From the NCBI RefSeq assembly GCF_020782115.1, contig NZ_JAJGMW010000018.1:1-64000 (forward strand): DNA of 64,000 bases, read 5' to 3'. The notes under the pieces are model-generated. The model was not told the origin of the DNA and did no database searches. It saw only the letters and a list, made by a program, of their open reading frames with translations. Shown here piece by piece: positions 35,062-45,889 of the stretch. The position numbers and the translations under genes are program-made. This stretch comes from Leeuwenhoekiella parthenopeia. Lineage in GTDB: Bacteria; Bacteroidota; Bacteroidia; Flavobacteriales; Flavobacteriaceae. Positions within the stretch are counted from its first letter, which is position 1. Each line of letters starts with the position of its first letter.

Positions 35062-36657
35062 TTACAACAAGTAATCGGTACTTACAAAATTTGATTTTTT
35101 AGTGTCTAAAAGTTCATTTAAAATGGCATTGTTATAGGCGTTGTCTTTTGAAGCCACAAAAGTGCGTATCGAAAACGAACGCAAGGCATCATGAACGCTC
35201 AGGGTTCCCACAGCAGAATCCTTTCTTCCGGTAAACGGATACACGTCAGGACCACGCTGGCAGGAGCTGTTAAGATTCACACGGCATACCAGGTTCACCA
35301 GCGTATCGATAAGCGGTGCAAGTGCTTTGACCTCTTTACCAAACAAACTCACCTGTTGCCCGTAATTAGACTCTGCCATATCATCAAGCGGCTCATCAAT
35401 ATGCTTAAAGGTGAGCACAGGGATTACCGGCCCGAACTGTTCTTCTTTGTACACTTCCATATCTTTGGTCACCGGAAACAATACTGCTGGCCAAATGAAA
35501 TTCTCTGAATGCGTACCGCCTTTTTCATTTAAGATGGAAGCGCCTTTGGCTTTTGCATCGTCAATCAATCCCTGAATATAAGCCGGCTTTGAGGGTTCCG
35601 GAAGCGGAGTAAGGCTTACTCCCTCCTCCCAGGGTAAACCAAATTTCAACGCATCTACCGCCTGTGCAAACTTACGGTTGAAGGTTTCCGCGATATTTTC
35701 ATGTACATAAATCACTTTAAGCGCCGTACAACGTTGCCCGTTAAAAGAGAGCGTTCCCGCGATACACTCTGCCACTGCAAGGTCCAAATCAGCATCGGGA
35801 AGAATAATCGCCGGATTTTTAGCTTCCAAACCTAAAACCAAACGCAGTCGGTTTTGTTTGGGATGCAATGCCTGCAGCGCGTTTGCAGACGAACTGTGAC
35901 CAATTAAAGCCAGAACATCTACTTTTCCGGTTTTCATGATGGGAGTAGCTACCGCCCTGCCTCTACCAAATAAAATATTCACAACGCCCGGAGGAAAACT
36001 TTCCTGGAAGGCTTCGAGCAGAGGTGTGATCAACAAAACCCCGTGTTTTGCCGGTTTAAATACCGCCGTATTTCCCATAATCAGGGCCGGAATCAGCAAA
36101 CAAAAGGTTTCGTTTAGTGGATAGTTATAAGGCCCTAAACACAGAACCACGCCCAAGGGCCCGCGGCGAATGTGCGCGTGAATACCGGCTTCCTTATGGA
36201 ATTTGGCACTGTCGCGATCCATATCCTTATAATCTTCGATGGTATCGAGAATGTACTCTACCGTACGGTCAAACTCCTTTTGAGAATCGGGATGGTTTTT
36301 ACCTATTTCCCACATCAGCAGTTTTACGATCAGCTCGCGCTTTTCTTTCATTTTGGCAACAAAAGTCTGCATACACCTGATGCGGTCTGCGACTTTCATG
36401 GTTGGCCAAAGCCCCTGCCCGCGTTCATACGCCTGATGCGCTGCTTCAACTGCAGCAACAGCCTCTGCCTCACCCAAACTTGGGATGGATCCCAGACGGG
36501 TAGGTTTACGCTTTCCGTCAACTTCGGTATGAATGCTTGAAAAAACGTCAGCCGTCTCTCCTTCCCAGTTGAGCAGCTTTCCGTTGATGAGATAGGCTTT
36601 TTGTTCTATGGGCTGCACGCTAAACTGTGCAGGTATTTCTGTAGTTAATGGTTTCAT
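35062..36657 (-). CDS. gapN: NADP-dependent non-phosphorylating glyceraldehyde-3-phosphate dehydrogenase
   Basis: Oxidises GAP directly to 3-phosphoglycerate, making NADPH and bypassing ATP formation. The aldehyde dehydrogenase fold has [20 protein letters not shown], the general-base Glu in [20 protein letters not shown] and the catalytic Cys in [12 protein letters not shown]. The GapN-type C-terminus [20 protein letters not shown] distinguishes it from other ALDHs. I start at ATG 36655-36657 (531 residues); a TTG 6 codons upstream is less likely. It follows ilvA by 26 bp on the same strand, so it may be the last gene of the ilv transcript, supplying NADPH for IlvC. Confidence 0.88.
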   Translation of the reverse strand: MKPLTTEIPAQFSVQPIEQKAYLINGKLLNWEGETADVFSSIHTEVDGKRKPTRLGSIPSLGEAEAVAAVEAAHQAYERGQGLWPTMKVADRIRCMQTFVAKMKEKRELIVKLLMWEIGKNHPDSQKEFDRTVEYILDTIEDYKDMDRDSAKFHKEAGIHAHIRRGPLGVVLCLGPYNYPLNETFCLLIPALIMGNTAVFKPAKHGVLLITPLLEAFQESFPPGVVNILFGRGRAVATPIMKTGKVDVLALIGHSSSANALQALHPKQNRLRLVLGLEAKNPAIILPDADLDLAVAECIAGTLSFNGQRCTALKVIYVHENIAETFNRKFAQAVDALKFGLPWEEGVSLTPLPEPSKPAYIQGLIDDAKAKGASILNEKGGTHSENFIWPAVLFPVTKDMEVYKEEQFGPVIPVLTFKHIDEPLDDMAESNYGQQVSLFGKEVKALAPLIDTLVNLVCRVNLNSSCQRGPDVYPFTGRKDSAVGTLSVHDALRSFSIRTFVASKDNAYNNAILNELLDTKKSNFVSTDYLL

Positions 36658-36683
36658 GGTTAGGTTGGTTGTCAAACGAACTA

Positions 36684-37949
36684 TCAGATTAAAAATTCAA
36701 ACAAGTCGGGTTTATCATTTAAGTATTCCCCAAAAAAGTTGCGCTTTTTCATGCGCGCGATTAAAGGATCGAGGTCTGCACGGTCTTTGATCTCAATACC
36801 TACAACGGCAGGACCATCTTCGCGTGAGGTCTTTTTCTTGTATTCAAAAAAGGTAATATCATCCTCAGGCCCTAAAATCTCATTCAAAAACTCCCGCAAG
36901 GCACCCGCGCGCTGGGGAAACCGAATGATAAAATAATGCTTTAGGCCGCGGTATAAGAGCGCACGCTCTTTGATCTCTGCGGTACGGGTAATATCGTTGT
37001 TGCTTCCGCTTACGATACACACCACATTTTTACCTTTAATCTCCTCGGCAAACTGATCTAAAACCGAAAGGGTCAACGCCCCGGCCGGTTCTACCACTAT
37101 CGCGTCTTTATTGTATAAATCTAAGATGGTCTGGCACACTTTACCTTCGGGCACCGTTACCATTTTATGAAGGTTTTCTTTACAAATTGCAAAGTTGCGA
37201 TCCCCTACGCGCTGCACGGCCGCCCCGTCTACAAATTTTTCGATTAACGAAAGTGTAGTGTTTTCTTTATTGAAGATCGAGGTACTCATCGAAGGCGCAC
37301 CTTCAGGCTCCACCCCGATTACTTTAGTATTAGGTGACAACAGGCTAAAAACCGTACTTAAGCCGGAAGCTAATCCACCTCCACCAACAGGTACAAAAAC
37401 ATAATCAATCTCTTCGGTGGCCTGCTCAATAATCTCCAGTCCTACGGTAGCCTGCCCCTCGATGATTTTTTCGTCATCAAAAGGATGTACAAAGACCTTA
37501 CCCAGCGCGTCGCACTCAATTTTTGAAGCTTTATACGCATCATCAAAGGTATCGCCGGTAAGCACGATCTTGGCATATTCACCGCCAAACATCTCAACCT
37601 GCTCGATCTTTTGCTTGGGTGTAGGCGCAGGCATAAAAATAGTCCCGTTTATTTTTAGTTTCGCACAGGCGAAAGCTACGCCCTGCGCGTGATTCCCGGC
37701 GCTGGCACAAACGATTCCTTTGGCGCGGTCTTCCTGGCTTAACGAACTAATTTTATTGAAAGCCCCCCGTATTTTGTAGGATCGCACCTGCTGCAAATCT
37801 TCACGCTTGAGCAGGATGTTTGCCCCAAGTCTTTTGGAATAACTCAGGCTGGGCAATAAAGGCGTTAAGGCTGCAACACCCTTAAGGGTTTGTGCAGCCT
37901 TTTTAACGTCTTCTAAACTGGGGAAATAGGTGGTTTTTAAGTCGCTCAA
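36684..37949 (-). CDS. ilvA: Threonine ammonia-lyase (biosynthetic)
   Basis: PLP enzyme making 2-oxobutanoate from threonine for isoleucine. The 421 residues contain the PLP-lysine motif [29 protein letters not shown] and the phosphate-binding GGGGLASG. The C-terminal region from about residue 325 ([20 protein letters not shown]) is a single ACT-like regulatory domain, so isoleucine feedback is plausible. It lies 78 bp after ilvC. Confidence 0.95.
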   Translation of the reverse strand: MSDLKTTYFPSLEDVKKAAQTLKGVAALTPLLPSLSYSKRLGANILLKREDLQQVRSYKIRGAFNKISSLSQEDRAKGIVCASAGNHAQGVAFACAKLKINGTIFMPAPTPKQKIEQVEMFGGEYAKIVLTGDTFDDAYKASKIECDALGKVFVHPFDDEKIIEGQATVGLEIIEQATEEIDYVFVPVGGGGLASGLSTVFSLLSPNTKVIGVEPEGAPSMSTSIFNKENTTLSLIEKFVDGAAVQRVGDRNFAICKENLHKMVTVPEGKVCQTILDLYNKDAIVVEPAGALTLSVLDQFAEEIKGKNVVCIVSGSNNDITRTAEIKERALLYRGLKHYFIIRFPQRAGALREFLNEILGPEDDITFFEYKKKTSREDGPAVVGIEIKDRADLDPLIARMKKRNFFGEYLNDKPDLFEFLI

Positions 37950-38027
37950 AATGCATTTATTTTGATTGACTGCACGGGCTTCAGGCTTTTCACTAAAGCC
38001 CGGCAGTTAAACTCAGTTCTGGGTTGA

Positions 38028-39524
38028 TTAGGCAGTAACCTCTTCAGCGGCTACGGTCTTAATCTCCTTCATCGCAGTCATAGACTCACGCAACCAGGCA
38101 CCCACTTCTTCTACAGTGTGTGAGCGGATAGCGTCATTAACAGCGATTAAGGTTTTGTTGTCTACGCCATTATCGGCAGCGTAAGCTTTACCGATTACGT
38201 TAGTATCTATTTTCTTCATAAAGTCGGTAAGCATAGGCTTACAGGCATGATCAAACAGGTAACATCCGTATTCAGCAGTGTCTGAAATCACACGGTTCAT
38301 CTCAAACAATTTCTTACGTGCGATGGTGTTTGCGATAAGCGGAGTTTCGTGCAAGGATTCGTAATACGCAGACTCCTCGATGATTCCGGCTTCGGTCATG
38401 GTTTCAAAAGCAAGTTCAACCCCGGCTTTAACCATGGCAACCATAAGCACCCCGTGATCGAAGTATTCCTGCTCGCTGATTTCCATACTTCCGGCAGGAG
38501 TCTTCTCAAAAGCAGTCTCTCCGGTTTCGGCACGCCATTTTAATAAGTTGGCATCATCATTGGCCCAGTCTTCCATCATCGTTTTTGAGAAATGACCGGA
38601 GATGATATCGTCCATATGCTTGTGGAACAGCGGACGGGTGATGTCTTTAATTTCTTCAGCCAGTTCAAAAGCCTTGATTTTAGACGGATTGTTCAGACGG
38701 TCCATCATATTGGTAATACCACCGTGCTTTAAAGCTTCGGTGATGGTTTCCCAACCGTACTGAATCAATTTTGAAGCATAGCCTTTGTCAATTCCTTTTT
38801 CGATCATCTTGTTGAAGCACAGGATCGAACCGGTTTGCAACATTCCGCAAAGAATGGTTTGCTCACCCATAAGGTCACTTTTCACTTCGGCAACAAATGA
38901 AGATTCTAAAACACCCGCGCGGTGACCTCCGGTTGCTACAGCATAAGCCTTAGCTTCCTCAAGACCTTTTCCTTGTGGATCGTTTTCCGGGTGAACCGCG
39001 ATTAGTGTTGGTACACCAAACCCACGCTTGTATTCCTCACGAACCTCAGAACCGGGACATTTAGGCGCACACATAATTACCGTAAGGTCTTTACGGATTT
39101 GCATGCCTTCTTCAACGATGTTGAAACCGTGGCTGTAGGCCAAAGTCGCTCCTTCTTTCATCAAAGGCATAATCGCGTTGATTACTGAAGTGTGCTGCTT
39201 ATCTGGTGTAAGGTTACATACCAGGTCTGCAGTTGGGATGAGTTCGTCGTAAGTACCTACGTTAAACCCGTTATCTACCGCGTTCTTATAGGAAGCGCGT
39301 TTGTCTTTAATGGCACCTTCACGCAATGCATACGAAATATCCAGGCCGCTGTCGCGCATATTTAAACCCTGGTTCAAACCTTGTGCACCGCAACCCACGA
39401 TAACTACTTTTTTATCGCGTAATGCTTCGATCCCGTTTGAGAATTCATCAGACTCCATAAATCGGCATTTCGCCAGCTGAGCCAATTGCTCTCTAAGAGA
39501 CAAGGTGTTAAAGTAATTTGACAT
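38028..39524 (-). CDS. ilvC: Ketol-acid reductoisomerase, class II
   Basis: NADPH-dependent isomeroreductase of Ile/Val synthesis. The 498 residues match the long (class II, E. coli-like) form, opening [20 protein letters not shown]. Seen are [20 protein letters not shown] and [21 protein letters not shown] duplicated helical C-terminal domain includes [18 protein letters not shown]. It lies 57 bp downstream of ilvN. Confidence 0.96.
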   Translation of the reverse strand: MSNYFNTLSLREQLAQLAKCRFMESDEFSNGIEALRDKKVVIVGCGAQGLNQGLNMRDSGLDISYALREGAIKDKRASYKNAVDNGFNVGTYDELIPTADLVCNLTPDKQHTSVINAIMPLMKEGATLAYSHGFNIVEEGMQIRKDLTVIMCAPKCPGSEVREEYKRGFGVPTLIAVHPENDPQGKGLEEAKAYAVATGGHRAGVLESSFVAEVKSDLMGEQTILCGMLQTGSILCFNKMIEKGIDKGYASKLIQYGWETITEALKHGGITNMMDRLNNPSKIKAFELAEEIKDITRPLFHKHMDDIISGHFSKTMMEDWANDDANLLKWRAETGETAFEKTPAGSMEISEQEYFDHGVLMVAMVKAGVELAFETMTEAGIIEESAYYESLHETPLIANTIARKKLFEMNRVISDTAEYGCYLFDHACKPMLTDFMKKIDTNVIGKAYAADNGVDNKTLIAVNDAIRSHTVEEVGAWLRESMTAMKEIKTVAAEEVTA

Positions 39525-39581
39525 TTTGATTCTGTTTTTATTGATTATGATTCGTTAATTTCTGTTGGATAGGGAATTGAT

Positions 39582-40109
39582 TTACTCTGCAAACTCTTTT
39601 AAAAGCGCAGAGATTTTCATTTCATCTTTAGTCACCGCAATGCGCCCACTGCGCACAAACTGCATGATGCCGAAAGCACTGAGCTCGCGGTACAGCAATT
39701 CGATCTCGCTGCGACGCCCGGCTTTTTCCAAAACAAAAAACTCTTTGTTTACAGTAACAATGCGCGCGTTGCTTTCTTTGATGATATTCTGAATCTGACG
39801 TTCTTCAAAAAGCAAGTCTGACTTTATTTTAAACAGGCAGGTTTCCAGAAAAATCGTCTCTTCATCAGTATGGTAAAAAGCTTTGATCACTTCAACCTGC
39901 TTTTCAAGCTGGCCGATGATTTTTTTCATGCGCTCTTCAGTCAGGTTGATCACTATGGTAAAACGCGATACGCCTTCAATCTCAGAGATCGAAGTGTTCA
40001 GGCTTTCGATATTGATTTTTCTACGCTGAAATATGGCCGAAATACGGTTTAGCAAACCAATATTATTTTCGGTATAAATAGATACGGTATAGGTTTTTGT
40101 CTCGCTCAT
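39582..40109 (-). CDS. ilvN: Acetolactate synthase regulatory subunit
   Basis: ACT-domain partner that activates IlvB and confers valine feedback. The 175 residues begin SETKTYTVSIYTENNIGLLNRISAIFQRRKINIES, the first ACT domain; the C-terminal ALS_ss domain follows from about residue 85. I choose ATG 40107-40109; the GTG one codon upstream is also possible. It starts 2 bp after the ilvB stop. Confidence 0.93.
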   Translation of the reverse strand: MSETKTYTVSIYTENNIGLLNRISAIFQRRKINIESLNTSISEIEGVSRFTIVINLTEERMKKIIGQLEKQVEVIKAFYHTDEETIFLETCLFKIKSDLLFEERQIQNIIKESNARIVTVNKEFFVLEKAGRRSEIELLYRELSAFGIMQFVRSGRIAVTKDEMKISALLKEFAE

Positions 40110-40111
40110 CA

Positions 40112-41845
40112 CTATTCTAATCTTATGTCTGAAACGGATGCTCCTGTTGGGATCATCGGGAATACGTTATCTTCTTTTTCTACTTTAACCTCAAGGAAAT
40201 AGGGCCCTTCTGCAGCCATCATTTCTTCAATCGCACCGGATAGCTCCTCACGCTTGGTCACGCGCTGGGCATCGATGTAATAACCTTTTGCAATAGCCAC
40301 AAAATCAGGATTGATCAACTCTGTGGAAGCATAACGACGGTCAAAGAACAACTGTTGCCACTGGCGCACCATTCCCAGGAAATCGTTGTTTAAAACGACG
40401 ATTTTTACCGGAACTTTAGTCTGGAAAATAGTGCCCAGTTCCTGAATGGTCATCTGGTAACCGCCATCCCCTATAATTGCAACTACAGGACGCTCGGGAG
40501 CTCCCATTTTTGCACCTATAGCTGCCGGAAGCGCAAAGCCCATAGTACCCAAACCTCCTGAGGTCACGTTACTCTTAGACTTGTTGAATTTGGCATAACG
40601 ACAGGCGATCATTTGATGCTGCCCCACGTCTGAAACGATAACCGCTTCACCTTTTGAAACGGCATTGATCCCTTCAAGCACCTCACCCATGGTAAGGCCT
40701 TCTTTTTCTGGTTTCAAATCGTTTTTGATGATTTTATCGTACTCGATCTTATACATTTCCTTAAAGCGGTTGTGCCACTCCGGATATTCTTTTTGCTCAA
40801 GCAAAGGAAGTAATGCAGCAAGGGTTTCTTTGCTATCGCCCAAAACCGCGATATCTGCATTTACGTTTTTGTTCACCTCAGCAGGATCAATCTCAAAGTG
40901 GATCACTTTTGCCTGTTTCGCATAGGTTGCAAGATTCCCGGTCACCCGGTCATCAAAACGCATCCCGATTGCGATCAATACATCGCATTCGTTAGTAAGC
41001 ACGTTTGGCCCGTAATTTCCGTGCATACCCACCATACCCACGTTAAGCGGATGCTCGGTTGGGATTGCAGAAACACCAAGGATGGTCCATGCGGCAGGAA
41101 CCCCTGATTTCTCAACAACTGCCTTAAACTCTTCCTCAGCTTTACCTAAAATCACACCCTGACCCCAAACGATCATAGGTCTTTTTGCTGCGTTAATCAT
41201 AGCTGCAGCAGCCTGTACCGACTCCGGATTCAACTTGGGAATCGGCTTGTAGCTGCGTACCGCAGTACATTTTTTATAAGCGAAATCAAACTCCTCGAAC
41301 TGCGCATCTTTGGTGATGTCAATAAGAACCGGACCGGGACGGCCACTACGCGCGATGTAAAACGCCTTAGCCATCACTTCTGGAATTTCAGAAGCTTTGG
41401 TGATCTGGTAATTCCATTTGGTTACCGGAGTCGAAATACCGATGATATCGGTTTCCTGAAAGGCATCACTTCCCAGCAAATGCGAAGCTACCTGCCCGGT
41501 AATACATACCATCGGAGTAGAGTCTATTTGTGCATCGGCAATACCGGTAATCAGGTTGGTCGCACCGGGACCTGAAGTCGCGATCGCCACACCTACTTTA
41601 CCGCTCACGCGGGCATAACCCTGGGCTGCGTGAGTAGCCCCCTGCTCGTGGCGGGTAAGCACGTGATGCAAGCGATCCTGGTATTTATACAACTCGTCAT
41701 AAACCGGCATGATTGCCCCTCCCGGGTAACCGTACAGGGTGTCAACGCCTTCTGCAAGCAAACACTTGATGATCGCCTCTTTACCGGTGATGCGCTGTGT
41801 AGCTTCTACAGCTGTGTCCTGCAATTTAATTGTTTGTGTTTCCAT
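40112..41845 (-). CDS. ilvB: Acetolactate synthase catalytic subunit
   Basis: TPP/FAD enzyme condensing pyruvate with pyruvate or 2-oxobutanoate. The 577 residues have the catalytic-Glu motif LTRHEQGATHAAQGYARVSG, ATSGPGATNLITGIADA and the TPP-binding GDGGYQMTIQELGT...NNDFLGMVRQWQQ segment. Typical length. ilvN follows at 2 bp, consistent with coupled synthesis of both subunits; ilvD precedes by 7 bp. Confidence 0.97.
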   Translation of the reverse strand: METQTIKLQDTAVEATQRITGKEAIIKCLLAEGVDTLYGYPGGAIMPVYDELYKYQDRLHHVLTRHEQGATHAAQGYARVSGKVGVAIATSGPGATNLITGIADAQIDSTPMVCITGQVASHLLGSDAFQETDIIGISTPVTKWNYQITKASEIPEVMAKAFYIARSGRPGPVLIDITKDAQFEEFDFAYKKCTAVRSYKPIPKLNPESVQAAAAMINAAKRPMIVWGQGVILGKAEEEFKAVVEKSGVPAAWTILGVSAIPTEHPLNVGMVGMHGNYGPNVLTNECDVLIAIGMRFDDRVTGNLATYAKQAKVIHFEIDPAEVNKNVNADIAVLGDSKETLAALLPLLEQKEYPEWHNRFKEMYKIEYDKIIKNDLKPEKEGLTMGEVLEGINAVSKGEAVIVSDVGQHQMIACRYAKFNKSKSNVTSGGLGTMGFALPAAIGAKMGAPERPVVAIIGDGGYQMTIQELGTIFQTKVPVKIVVLNNDFLGMVRQWQQLFFDRRYASTELINPDFVAIAKGYYIDAQRVTKREELSGAIEEMMAAEGPYFLEVKVEKEDNVFPMIPTGASVSDIRLE

Positions 41846-41852
41846 AAGCCTT

Positions 41853-43535
41853 CTACATTTCGTCTGTCACACAACCTTTAGAAGCTGACGAGACCGTTTT
41901 AGCATATTTATAAAGTGCCCCGCGCTCAAATCTAAGTTTTGGAGCTGTCCATTTTGATCTTCTTTTTTCTAACTCTTCGTCAGAAATTTCAATATTGATT
42001 GTATTCTTAACCGCGTCAATAGCAATGATATCGCCATTTTCAACCAGTGCGATGTTACCCCCTACCTGAGCTTCGGGAGATACGTGACCCACCACAAAAC
42101 CGTGAGAACCTCCGGAGAAGCGACCATCCGTAATAAGAGCCACATCTTTACCTAAACCGGCTCCCATAATGAAGGAAGTAGGCTTCAGCATTTCGGGCAT
42201 ACCGGGTCCACCTTTTGGTCCTTCGTAGCGAATGATCACCACATCACCTTTTTTAACCTTACCGTTTTTGATGCCCTCATTCACCGCTGCTTCACTGTCA
42301 AAAACATTGGCAGTTCCCCTAAACTCCAGACCTTCTTTTCCGGTGATTTTAGCAACAGCACCTTCGGTGGCGAGGTTACCAAAAAGAATACGGATGTGAC
42401 CGCTATCTTTTATTGGCTTGTCTAAAGTGCGTACGATGTCCTGACCGTCGATCAGATTGGGTACGTCTTTCAGGTTTTCAGCCAAAGTCTTTCCGGTTAC
42501 AGTAAGACAGTCGCCGTGCAGCATGTCGTTATCCAGCATATACTTCAGCACACCGGGAATTCCGCCTACTCCGTGCAAATCTTCCATCGAGTATCTTCCG
42601 CTAGGCTTTAAGTCAGCCAAAAGCGGGGTGTTATCGCTGATTTTCTGGAAATCTTTCAGCGTAAATTCAACCTGTGCTGCTTTGGCTATTGCCAAAAAGT
42701 GAAGCACTGCGTTGGTAGAACCTCCCAAAACAGTTACCAGCCTAAACGCATTTTCAAGCGATTTGCGGGTAACGATATCTGAAGGTTTAATATTTTTTTC
42801 TAAAAGCAGTTTAAGCGCCTCACCGGCCTTTACACATTCCTGCTCTTTAATATTACTGTCTGTAACCGCAGGGTTTGAAGAGTTAAACGGAAGCGACATA
42901 CCTAAAGCCTCAATCGCTGAAGCCATCGTGTTTGCCGTGTACATACCGCCACAGGCACCCGCACCGGGGCAGGCTTTGTGTACCACTTCTTTGTATTCGT
43001 TCTCGTCGATGGTTCCGGCTACTTTTTGACCATACGCTTCAAAAGCCGAAATGATATCGAGTTTTTTTCCATTATGACAACCGGAAGCGATGGTACCACC
43101 GTACACCAATATCGACGGACGATTTAAACGCAACTGCGCCATCAGTGCACCCGGCATATTCTTGTCGCAACCTACCACAGTCACAAGACCGTCGTAGCTC
43201 ATCGCCTGCATCACCGTCTCAATAGAGTCTGCAATGATGTCGCGCGAAGGCAGCGAAAAACGCATTCCCGGAGTCCCGTTTGAGATCCCGTCGCTTACGC
43301 CAATTGTATTAAAAATTAAGCCCACCATATCGGCCTGCTCAGCACCTTTTTTGACGTGAGTCGCCAAATCATTGAGGTGCATATTACAGGGATTGCCCTC
43401 ATAACCGGTACTTGCGATACCGATAAAGGGTTTTTTCAAATCTTCATCGGTCAGACCGATGGCGTGTAGCATTGCCTGTGCTGCCGGCAATGTGGGATCC
43501 TGAGTAACAGTTTTACTGTATTTATTCAATTCCAT
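41853..43535 (-). CDS. ilvD: Dihydroxy-acid dehydratase
   Basis: Fe-S dehydratase giving the 2-oxo acids of Ile and Val. The 560 residues show cluster cysteines in [23 protein letters not shown] and [16 protein letters not shown], and the C-terminal [18 protein letters not shown]. First structural gene of the ilv operon (ilvD-B-N-C-A). Its start is about 180 nt downstream of the attenuator hairpin and 240 nt downstream of the leader ORF. Confidence 0.97.
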   Translation of the reverse strand: MELNKYSKTVTQDPTLPAAQAMLHAIGLTDEDLKKPFIGIASTGYEGNPCNMHLNDLATHVKKGAEQADMVGLIFNTIGVSDGISNGTPGMRFSLPSRDIIADSIETVMQAMSYDGLVTVVGCDKNMPGALMAQLRLNRPSILVYGGTIASGCHNGKKLDIISAFEAYGQKVAGTIDENEYKEVVHKACPGAGACGGMYTANTMASAIEALGMSLPFNSSNPAVTDSNIKEQECVKAGEALKLLLEKNIKPSDIVTRKSLENAFRLVTVLGGSTNAVLHFLAIAKAAQVEFTLKDFQKISDNTPLLADLKPSGRYSMEDLHGVGGIPGVLKYMLDNDMLHGDCLTVTGKTLAENLKDVPNLIDGQDIVRTLDKPIKDSGHIRILFGNLATEGAVAKITGKEGLEFRGTANVFDSEAAVNEGIKNGKVKKGDVVIIRYEGPKGGPGMPEMLKPTSFIMGAGLGKDVALITDGRFSGGSHGFVVGHVSPEAQVGGNIALVENGDIIAIDAVKNTINIEISDEELEKRRSKWTAPKLRFERGALYKYAKTVSSASKGCVTDEM

Positions 43536-43716
43536 TAGTATAATTCTAAGTCGAAATTAGTTATTCATTCATTTTAATAGCTTTAGTCTTAAAAACCTTT
43601 GGATATACCAAAAAATCTTAAAAACTAATTAAAAAACTGATTTACAGATACTTGAATACAAAATACTACTATGTTCAATACTGCAAAAAAGCTTGTTTTG
43701 GTTTGAAAAAAAAGCG

Positions 43717-43773
43717 GTCAAAAAAAAACCTCCCGGCCGGCGGAAGGTTTTGAGTTAATATACACCGTTCCGC
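43717..43773 (-). promoter_or_regulatory. ilv attenuator: terminator and competing antiterminator
   Basis: On the minus strand AAAACCTTCCG (43751-43741) pairs with CGGGAGGTTTT (43735-43725) over a 5-nt loop, one G-U pair, followed by at least eight T: an intrinsic terminator. The upstream segment GCGGAACGG (43773-43765) can instead pair with CCTTCCGC (43747-43740), destroying that stem. GAACGG can also pair with CCGTTC inside the leader codons (43805-43800). This is the complete 1:2, 2:3, 3:4 arrangement of classical attenuation. Confidence 0.88.
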
Positions 43774-43774
43774 A

Positions 43775-43828
43775 TCAAGCTTGCCTGATGACACGAATAG
43801 AACGGATGATTACCACTTGTTTTTTCAT
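43775..43828 (-). CDS. ilvL: ilv operon leader peptide
   Basis: ATG at 43826-43828 opens 17 codons: MKKQVVIIRSIRVIRQA, stop TGA. Seven of the 17 residues are Val or Ile, the products of the downstream genes, and there is no Leu. The ORF ends 24 nt before the terminator stem. Ribosome stalling at these codons would free the antiterminator segment and allow transcription of ilvDBNCA. Composition, position and RNA folding all agree, so I am confident although the ORF is tiny. Confidence 0.85.
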   Translation of the reverse strand: MKKQVVIIRSIRVIRQA

Positions 43829-43997
43829 ACGCTGTAAAACTATTTATTAATTGGCGTTTAGCCTTGGCAAAAGCCGAAAAAGAGCGCTATCGGCGTAATT
43901 TTTCAAAATCAACTATTTTAAGACCGCTTTAAGAGGATTCTGTTAGCAGAACTGAAGTGGTTTTGTACTTTTAGTGCAAATTTTAAAACACATTTTC

Positions 43998-44984
43998 ATG
44001 AACTATCGCACATTAGGTAAAACCAACCTTAAAATTTCTGAACTATCACTGGGTACATGGCAGGTAGGCGGTAAATGGGGCTCGGGTTTTGACGACGCTC
44101 ACGCCGAAAAAATAATCCATAGTGCAATCGATAGCGGAGTTAATTTTATTGACACCGCAGACGTTTATGAAAACGGAATGAGCGAAGCCGCTGTAGGCCG
44201 TGTGGTTCGCAGCAGAAAAGAAAACGTTTATGTGGCGACCAAGTGCGGGCGGCAGATCAATCCGCACGTGGATGCAGGTTATACACCAAAAGCGCTACGC
44301 AAATTTGTGGAAGACAGTCTTAAAAATACCGGACTGGAACGTCTCGATCTCATACAACTGCACTGCCCTCCTACCGATACCTATTACAGACCGGAGATTT
44401 TCGGTCTTTTTGACGATTTGAAAAAGGAAGGAAAAATCGCAAACCTGGGCGTTAGCGTTGAGAAAGTAGAAGAAGGTATCAAAGCGATGCAATACGACAA
44501 CGTTACCACCGTGCAAATCATCTTTAACCTGTTTAGACAGCGTCCGGCGGAGTTATTCTTTCGCGAAGCGGAAAAAAATAATGTAGGTGTGATTGTGCGG
44601 GTGCCACTCGCCAGCGGTCTCCTTACCGGAAAGTTTGATAAAAACACTTCTTTTGAGGCGGAAGACCATCGTAATTTCAACAGGGATGGCGAAGCTTTTG
44701 ATAAAGGCGAAACCTTTTCAGGTGTTGATTACGAGAAAGGAATCGAAGCGGTAAATGAATTGAAACAACTATTTCCGGATACTGACAATCTCGCTCCAAT
44801 CGCACTGCAATGGATATTACAATATCCGGAAGTAAGCACCATCATCCCCGGTGCCTCTAAAGAAGAGCATTTGATGTCTAACCTTTCTGCCCTAGACCGA
44901 AAAAAATTGACTCAGGCGCAAATCAAAAAGATGAATGGCATTTATAAAGAGTACATCAAAGCTGATGTGCACCAGAGGTGGTAA
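43998..44984 (+). CDS. Aldo/keto reductase
   Basis: NADPH-dependent (beta/alpha)8 oxidoreductase, 328 residues from ATG 43998. The upstream ATG at 43974 would add eight nonconserved residues. Catalytic tetrad positions are visible: Asp and Tyr in FIDTADVYENGMSEAAVG, Lys in VYVATKCGRQ, His in LIQLHCPPTD. NADP-binding IIPGASKEEHL is near the C-terminus. Similar to YghZ/general stress AKRs; substrate unknown. It diverges from the ilv leader. Confidence 0.92.
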   Translation: MNYRTLGKTNLKISELSLGTWQVGGKWGSGFDDAHAEKIIHSAIDSGVNFIDTADVYENGMSEAAVGRVVRSRKENVYVATKCGRQINPHVDAGYTPKALRKFVEDSLKNTGLERLDLIQLHCPPTDTYYRPEIFGLFDDLKKEGKIANLGVSVEKVEEGIKAMQYDNVTTVQIIFNLFRQRPAELFFREAEKNNVGVIVRVPLASGLLTGKFDKNTSFEAEDHRNFNRDGEAFDKGETFSGVDYEKGIEAVNELKQLFPDTDNLAPIALQWILQYPEVSTIIPGASKEEHLMSNLSALDRKKLTQAQIKKMNGIYKEYIKADVHQRW

Positions 44985-45130
44985 ATTCAAATATTATTAT
45001 TTCTATTTTTATTAATATTAGGTTTAAAGCTGAAGTTTGAATAGTTGGAAGGTGGACAAATAAATGCATTGTTTATTGTTCTCAATTCTCAAAAACAACT
45101 CCGTATTTCTAATTTCGTATTTTCGATTTT

Positions 45131-45604
45131 TTACTCCAGGATTTTGCCATATTTGGTTAAATCGGGAGAAAAGCCCAGAGACTTGTAGAGTTTTCGGGCT
45201 TTTTTGTTGTCGTCAAAGACGTTAAGGGTAAGCAGTTTGTAACCGCAGTCTTTGGTCCATTCTTCGGCTTTTGCCATCAGCATTTTACCAATTCCACGGC
45301 CACGGGCATCAGGCGAAACGATGATGTCCGCAATATGACCGTGGGGTTCGCGATGGTAATAATCGGTACCTATTTCCAGAAAGATAAAACCGAGTTGCTG
45401 TTTGGTTGCGACATCTTCAGCAATAAAAATGGCATTGTCTTCACTCCCGTCGTGAATCTCCGATTTTAATATTCGCTGATCAATATCAAGCATCACATCG
45501 GGATCGCGCCAATGGGGCAGCTCCGGGTCAGCCAGGCTGGGCAACAAATTCAAAATAAAATCAGTATCGCTTTTTTTTACGCGGCGTATGTTAATATCGG
45601 GCAT
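45131..45604 (-). CDS. GNAT-family N-acetyltransferase
   Basis: 157 residues of single-domain GNAT fold. The acetyl-CoA motif is VSPDARGRGIGKMLMAKAEEW, followed by LLTLNVFDDNKKARKLYKSLGF, the typical motif A/B pair. Substrate is not inferable; the RimI-like C-terminal pattern allows protein or small-molecule targets. It stands alone, with repeat-rich DNA upstream. Confidence 0.88.
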   Translation of the reverse strand: MPDINIRRVKKSDTDFILNLLPSLADPELPHWRDPDVMLDIDQRILKSEIHDGSEDNAIFIAEDVATKQQLGFIFLEIGTDYYHREPHGHIADIIVSPDARGRGIGKMLMAKAEEWTKDCGYKLLTLNVFDDNKKARKLYKSLGFSPDLTKYGKILE

Positions 45605-45668
45605 GCTTTTTAGGTTTAGGGTGTTTAATGGTTAAAAGATATACTTTTTAGGGAAGAGTTGAAAGGAG

Positions 45669-45748
45669 GAATCGTGGAATCGTGGAATCGTGGAATCGTT
45701 GAATCGTTGAATCGTTGAATCGTTGAATCGTTGAATCGTTGAATCGTA
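45669..45748. repeat. Ten-copy octamer tandem repeat (GAATCGTK)
   Basis: Three copies of GAATCGTG, six of GAATCGTT and one GAATCGTA lie head to tail without gaps. The same word occurs at 10870-10892 and, in reverse complement, at 49530-49549. The segment following (45761-45850) continues as low-complexity ccttatttctt and a doubled ctttgttctatatt unit. Confidence 0.95.
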
Positions 45749-45889
45749 AGAAATGAATTCCTTATTTCTTATTCCTTATTCCTTATTTCTTATTCCTTAT
45801 TCCTTTTTCCTTATTCTTTGTTCTATATTCTTTGTTCTATATTCTTTAATTCTCCTGAGAAAATAACTCCTCCTTCTACTTTCATATTA

